A stretch of DNA of 64,000 nucleotides from the NCBI RefSeq assembly GCF_005768555.2, contig NZ_VCHX02000173.1:1-64000 (forward strand), read 5' to 3'. The translations under genes and the position numbers were made by a program. Under the pieces are notes generated by a model. That model was not told the origin of the DNA. It saw nothing but the letters and a program-made list of their open reading frames with translations, and made no database searches. Each line of letters starts with the position of its first letter. The first letter of the stretch is position 1. The DNA comes from Streptomyces sporangiiformans. Lineage in GTDB: Bacteria; Actinomycetota; Actinomycetes; Streptomycetales; Streptomycetaceae. Positions 59,905 to 64,000 of the stretch are shown one piece after another.

Positions 59905-61956
59905 TCACTGCCGTCGCCGTTGAGAATGCTGCTGCCGGGCTGCCAGGTCGTGCAAGGCGCTGATGGCTGCATGAGCTACGGATGCCGAACCTGCACCCCG
60001 GGGATACACGACTTCTTTGGCGTACTGTCCGATACAGTGGGTAGCCGCATGTGCGGCACACTGCGTGATCATCACACTGAAATCCGAGTTGCGTGCTGCG
60101 TCTTTCAGGTGCCGAGACGCGACCTTCTCTGCTGAGAGCACGACCTTCACTTGGGGGAACTGCTGGATGATGCGGTTCTGGACGCGCTGGAGTACGCCTT
60201 CATCCAAACCGTAAACGAGGATCTGCGCCGCTCCTACAGTCGGCGGATCCTCGTCGCTTTCTGATGAGGCTCGTTCCGGCCATCCCAGTCCCAGGCCAAG
60301 CTCATCGCTGAGGGAGCGGGCCGTGGAGAGATACGCCTCATCGAGGCGCCGCGCATGGGCGCAGAGGGGACCCAGCAGCAGTTGGGCCGTCTGAACACGG
60401 GCCTCTGGCACCGGTGAAGCAAAGGCCGCCAGTCGGTCGACGAAGTCGAGAGCTTGACCGGCTGTCTCCGGTGCCACCCACTGGTCGAAGCCGACGCTCA
60501 TTTGTTCCAGGAATTCGCTGTACTCCTGGGCGTTCGGAGCGGTGCGGAGGAACAGCTCCAGAAGGAGGTCCAGGACGGCGAGGTTCGCGGGGTCGCAGCG
60601 CTGGTTCACGATGCTTCGCATGACTGTAGTCAGCGTCTGCGGATAGAAGACCTCTGAGCGGGTGAGTTCCTGCAGGAACGGCCCGAGTCCGTACTGCCAT
60701 ACGGCTTCGTACTCGGAGTCGTTGAGGTGGGCAAGAATGCCTGCCATTTCCGCGTCGGAGACCGCCTCCAACTGGATCGGGGCGTCGCTTCGGCGGACGT
60801 CCATCCTGCGACACAGCTCGAAGACTTCCTTGTCGCCCTGGGCGATAGCCCTGACTATGTCTCCCCAGGTGTTGAGCGGCACCTTGGCTGGCGCGTCTTC
60901 GGGCTTGGGCTCCACTGTGGTTGCCGACCTGGGCTCAGCAAGTTCCGCTGCCGCGGTGTCCGCTTCCACGAACTGGCGGCGATGCGAGGCCAACTCGTCA
61001 GGGACGGTGTCCCCACGGCCCTCGGCGTCGAGCAGAGCGATGCTGCGGGAGAGTTCCTCTGCATCACCTCGTCCGTGCATACCGACGAGCAGCACCATCA
61101 CCGCCTGGTCACTGAATGTCAGCAGGTCTCCATCTGCCAACAACGAGAGGCTGTGGGATGCCTTTAGAGCTTCTAATGCGCCGGTTATGTCCCCTTCAGC
61201 AAGCGCAGGCTCGACGTGCGCTGTGAAGAGGGCCGACAGCACCATCTCCTTCACTGGAACAGGCGGGTCCTGGAGCAGCACTTCTCGGAGCCCCGGCAAA
61301 GCGAGGACATCCTTCGCTCTGCCTTGGGCGGTCAGAAGCCTGATCTTCAAGTGCTTGACGTTGGCCGGTGAGAGACCGCCTTGCCGGTCGATCTGCTGAA
61401 GGAGCGCCTCTCCGGCCTGCGGCGCACCGCTGAGGAGAGCCGCTTGGAAGTCTGCCAGGAGACGCCCCAAGGGCTTGGGAGCCGACCATCCCCGCTCGGG
61501 GCTCCGCTCCACCGCCGTCACCATGCGCTCCAAGGCCGACCTCAGCCGCTGCCGTTCCTCTTTATCTGTGGGCGCCTGGACGATGAACGTGCTCCCCTGG
61601 CCGGAGCGCTCTCGAATCGGGGCCTCGTGAGACTTGTCGAGGGCCGCGGGCATGTCGTAACCGGGCTTTGCAAGGGAGGGTCCGACAAAAGCCACCAGAA
61701 GGTCACGGACAGACGTCAGGTGCTCACTCTGTCGGGGAATCACGTAATACGCCATTCGCTGACTCTGCTCGTCGAGCCAGGGCAGCACCATAGGCGATTT
61801 GCGATGGTTGATCGCTGCAGTCCGCAGCAGGTTGACTCCCCGGGGATAGCGACCTGCCACATTGTGCGCCGAATGAAGGAAGCAATCTACGAACTCCCGC
61901 GTGCTGACAGCCTGTGCCGCCACTTCTGCCTCAGACGCCACGTGCCATCCATTCAT
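59905..61956 (-). CDS. DpdD-like protein
   Basis: A 683-residue, mostly helical protein. The middle is rich in repeats of Leu- and Glu-containing helices (AAELAEPRSATTVEPKPED is a linker). The C-terminal 130 residues form a Rossmann-like domain like DUF2325: AQILVYGLDEGVLQRVQNRIIQQFPQVKVVLSAEKV, MITQCAAHAATHCIG and YPRGAGSASVAHAAISAL. In other dpd clusters a large protein of this kind belongs to the restriction part. The name is inferred from this and from its place after the PLD gene, with which it overlaps by 26 bases. Confidence 0.65.
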   Translation of the reverse strand: MNGWHVASEAEVAAQAVSTREFVDCFLHSAHNVAGRYPRGVNLLRTAAINHRKSPMVLPWLDEQSQRMAYYVIPRQSEHLTSVRDLLVAFVGPSLAKPGYDMPAALDKSHEAPIRERSGQGSTFIVQAPTDKEERQRLRSALERMVTAVERSPERGWSAPKPLGRLLADFQAALLSGAPQAGEALLQQIDRQGGLSPANVKHLKIRLLTAQGRAKDVLALPGLREVLLQDPPVPVKEMVLSALFTAHVEPALAEGDITGALEALKASHSLSLLADGDLLTFSDQAVMVLLVGMHGRGDAEELSRSIALLDAEGRGDTVPDELASHRRQFVEADTAAAELAEPRSATTVEPKPEDAPAKVPLNTWGDIVRAIAQGDKEVFELCRRMDVRRSDAPIQLEAVSDAEMAGILAHLNDSEYEAVWQYGLGPFLQELTRSEVFYPQTLTTVMRSIVNQRCDPANLAVLDLLLELFLRTAPNAQEYSEFLEQMSVGFDQWVAPETAGQALDFVDRLAAFASPVPEARVQTAQLLLGPLCAHARRLDEAYLSTARSLSDELGLGLGWPERASSESDEDPPTVGAAQILVYGLDEGVLQRVQNRIIQQFPQVKVVLSAEKVASRHLKDAARNSDFSVMITQCAAHAATHCIGQYAKEVVYPRGAGSASVAHAAISALHDLAARQQHSQRRRQ

Positions 61957-62458
61957 GCTGGTAATCCATCACTGCCTGCGCCGCCGCCTGTTCGTCCAAC
62001 GCATAGCTGATCTGCTCCTTGTTCCGGGCAAGGCCGTTACGGGTGAAGTTCATGGAGCCGTTGAACATCCATCCCGGGCCTACCAGGCTCTTCTCGTGAA
62101 CGTTGTCGTCCAGGAACACCTCTAGATCCGTACGCTCGTCACGGCCCAGAGCGAGACGCTCCAGGAAGATCGTGTTCGCCTGAGTGCCCTGTGTCACCAC
62201 TCGGACGGCGGTGCCACTCCTGGCCAGCATCAGGAGGAGGTCGGACAGTCGGCACTGCACCGGAGGGTCTTCACCCAACAGGTAGTCGAAGGAGCAGTCG
62301 GCGTTGTCGACGAGGTCCACATCGCTGACCCACGCAGACACCAGCCAGACCTCACCGCCCGGTGCCGCCAGTTGAGCAAGCAGCGCCGTCCGAATCAGGG
62401 AGTCCGCACGCAGGGCACTGCGCCCATTCGTGCGGAGCGTACGAGAAGGGACAGTCAC
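61931..62458 (-). CDS. phospholipase D-like protein DpdK
   Basis: A 175-residue protein with one HxK motif: His121 and Lys123 in VHEKSLVGPGWMFNGSMNFTRNGL. A single HKD site implies a dimer, as in Nuc-type nucleases. AVRVVTQGTQANTIFLERLAL precedes it. DpdK is the PLD component of the restriction module in dpd clusters and is a candidate nuclease for unmodified DNA. GTGA overlap with dpdJ. Confidence 0.75.
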   Translation of the reverse strand: MTVPSRTLRTNGRSALRADSLIRTALLAQLAAPGGEVWLVSAWVSDVDLVDNADCSFDYLLGEDPPVQCRLSDLLLMLARSGTAVRVVTQGTQANTIFLERLALGRDERTDLEVFLDDNVHEKSLVGPGWMFNGSMNFTRNGLARNKEQISYALDEQAAAQAVMDYQHEWMARGV

Positions 62459-64000
62459 TGCTCGGACTCCTTGATGACGGCTTTGACGACGACCTTGCGG
62501 CTGTCCCTGTGCACGTGTGTCACCTCGCCGAACAGCTTCAGGTCCCCACGGTCCACTCGCAGAGCAGGGATAGTCAGCAGGACATGACGGAGCAGATCAG
62601 GCCGGTCGAGAGGAACGACCACTTCGACTGCAGGATGCGAGGAGAGCAACTGGGCATAGCTGCTCTGCCAGTCCGACGACATGGCATCGATGCGCGGCCA
62701 AGCTTCCGTGTGCACGGCGGCTGCCAGAAGCCGGTCCAGGATCTGCGGGTTGTCGACCGCACGGTACGGCTGGTAGGAGTCCAGGTGGTAGTTCCGTGCC
62801 TGATCACCTCGCGGCCAGAGCATACTGAAAGCTTGGTCGGGGCTGATCTTTCGAGGCAGTTGCACCTTGCCGGTGCCGACGGCATAAGCAATGACTCTCG
62901 AGTCGACCTCAATCCCAGTTGCCTCTTCCAACTGGTCCCAGGCCTTCAGGAGTTCAAGGGCCGTCGCGTCCGTGAGGCTGTCGGAGCCGCGCCTCAGTAG
63001 GCGCGTCGCGAGAGACGCGACATCGCGGTGTCGAGGCGCACCGTCCAACTCGGCCCAGGCTGACTTTATGCGGTCCAGAGCGTCCTGGCTCTCGTGCGCC
63101 GAAGACGCACTACGCATCTGGTTCATTGCCTGAGCGAGATCACCATACGGCTTGGTCTCCACCACCTGGTGGAGCAGCCTGCTGAGTCGTGCATCGGTCT
63201 GCTCGAAGCTGTTGGGACGGAGAGCCGCGCTCACCAGGCTCCAGAACCGGGCAGGATCGTGCCCGTACGTCTCCGCCAACTTCTCCAAGACTCCGAGCCC
63301 GCCCTCGGAAGTCTCGCTGATCCAAATCTGATCCGGCACGGAGCCTGCACCGGGCACCACGTCGAGCGTCAGGTCCTGCTCCCGGGCGTCGGGACAGGCT
63401 CGTGTGACCGCCTCCAGGACCGCTGCGGCCAAGGTGTCCAGATAGGCGCGCCGGGCGAGGCCGACCGTGCGGGCATGGAGTTTCTCGCCGAACAGCAGTG
63501 AGCCCGCTTCGTCAAGCACCGTGATGACGTCAGGATTCTGACTGAGCGCCTGCAGGTCACTGATGACGCGATCTGCGGGACCGCCGGCGCCCGTGGGTGA
63601 GGCCGACGGATCCTGCCTGTAGAGCAGCGGAATTACCTGCGTAATACTGCCGCGCCAAGCACCCAATGACAGTTCAGCGTGAATAGCCTGAGGCTTCTTA
63701 CCTTCGAGCCCCTCCAGTGCGAAGGCGGAGAGGTAGACCAAGGTCAGCCACCCACGCTGGAAAGAATTGGTCGCTTCAGCTATTCGCTTGTCTTCCATGA
63801 CAGTGTTCATGAATGCCTTGGAACGCCACTGCGGAGAGTTCAGATGCGCCACTACGCTCGGCAGGGACAAGTCCAGCGGCTTGACCTGAATCTGAGCCGC
63901 GTCGACGGAGGAGGAGAAGCCCATGGCTGCTTTCTCACCCTCATGGACATAGCCGATCGCAACCTTATGCCGCTTTCCCGGCGTGCCCTTGATCACTTCA
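62455..64000 (-). CDS. DpdJ-like helicase, C-terminal part (runs off the window)
   Basis: At least 513 residues are visible; the frame is still open at the right edge. The visible part has FGEKLHARTVGLARRAYLDTLAAAVLEAV and PDQIWISETSEGGLGVLEKLAETYGHD, resembling the DUF1998/MZB-type tail of DISARM- and Dpd-type helicases. No Walker motifs are visible, so the motor domain would lie beyond the edge. In dpd clusters DpdJ is a helicase-like restriction protein. Partial and inferred. Confidence 0.6.
   Translation of the reverse strand, partial: EVIKGTPGKRHKVAIGYVHEGEKAAMGFSSSVDAAQIQVKPLDLSLPSVVAHLNSPQWRSKAFMNTVMEDKRIAEATNSFQRGWLTLVYLSAFALEGLEGKKPQAIHAELSLGAWRGSITQVIPLLYRQDPSASPTGAGGPADRVISDLQALSQNPDVITVLDEAGSLLFGEKLHARTVGLARRAYLDTLAAAVLEAVTRACPDAREQDLTLDVVPGAGSVPDQIWISETSEGGLGVLEKLAETYGHDPARFWSLVSAALRPNSFEQTDARLSRLLHQVVETKPYGDLAQAMNQMRSASSAHESQDALDRIKSAWAELDGAPRHRDVASLATRLLRRGSDSLTDATALELLKAWDQLEEATGIEVDSRVIAYAVGTGKVQLPRKISPDQAFSMLWPRGDQARNYHLDSYQPYRAVDNPQILDRLLAAAVHTEAWPRIDAMSSDWQSSYAQLLSSHPAVEVVVPLDRPDLLRHVLLTIPALRVDRGDLKLFGEVTHVHRDSRKVVVKAVIKESEQ

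Noticed and set aside
1..64000. CRISPR arrays, rRNA genes, PKS/NRPS modules
   Set aside because: No regularly spaced repeats, rRNA sequence or modular synthase domains were seen.

Overview
The window is high-GC DNA with many GTG starts, gene ends that overlap at ATGA or GTGA, and Streptomyces-type families (XRE/ATP-binding pairs, AbiEii, SMI1, LuxR and IclR regulators). It is best read as a chromosome segment of a Streptomyces-like actinomycete. No rRNA, CRISPR array, PKS or NRPS was seen. One tRNA, tRNA-Arg(CCG), sits at the left edge.

The layout follows the tRNA. Its last 43 bases recur exactly at 18900-18942 and 44547-44589, so the tRNA 3' end appears to have served repeatedly as an attachment site. 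It has left at least two stacked islands and probably the start of a third. Island A (about 163-18942) is a degraded mobile region. It holds an IS30 copy split by a 5.3 kb insertion, an ISL3 relic, an intact IS481-type element, an integrase stub and a nested palindrome. Its right end carries what looks like an intact candidate defence module: dual-ATPase GHKL kinase, response regulator, ComEC-like MBL hydrolase and a divergent N6-adenine DNA methylase.

Island B (18943-44589) begins with wrecked genes (AbiEii nucleotidyltransferase, integrase, peptide deformylase). It then carries a compact biosynthetic cluster (21135-37877). Five genes encode a hydrazine (N-N bond) module: a stand-alone cupin, a MetRS-like ligase, a FAD amine oxidase, a lysine N-hydroxylase and a small partner. 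A ten-gene operon adds a GH3-type ligase, a P-loop kinase, two methyltransferases, a FAD monooxygenase, an alpha/beta hydrolase, an orphan LysR effector domain and a protein that resembles arginyl-tRNA synthetase with a lost HIGH motif. The same 16-bp palindrome precedes both operons. A permease and a LuxR regulator close the cluster. A broken cyclase gene, an IclR regulator and a ribose-type ABC importer follow.

The third segment (44590 to the window end) starts with a frameshifted large serine recombinase whose 3' end runs into the third att copy. It then has a possible RiPP-like pair (55-aa peptide plus JmjC oxygenase), regulators and a serine hydrolase. It ends with a 7-deazaguanine DNA-modification (dpd) cluster: folE2-queD-queE-queC for preQ0, divergent from dpdC-like, dpdB-like, dpdA and a second dpdB-like gene. 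The probable restriction arm dpdJ-dpdK-dpdD converges on these and runs off the right edge.
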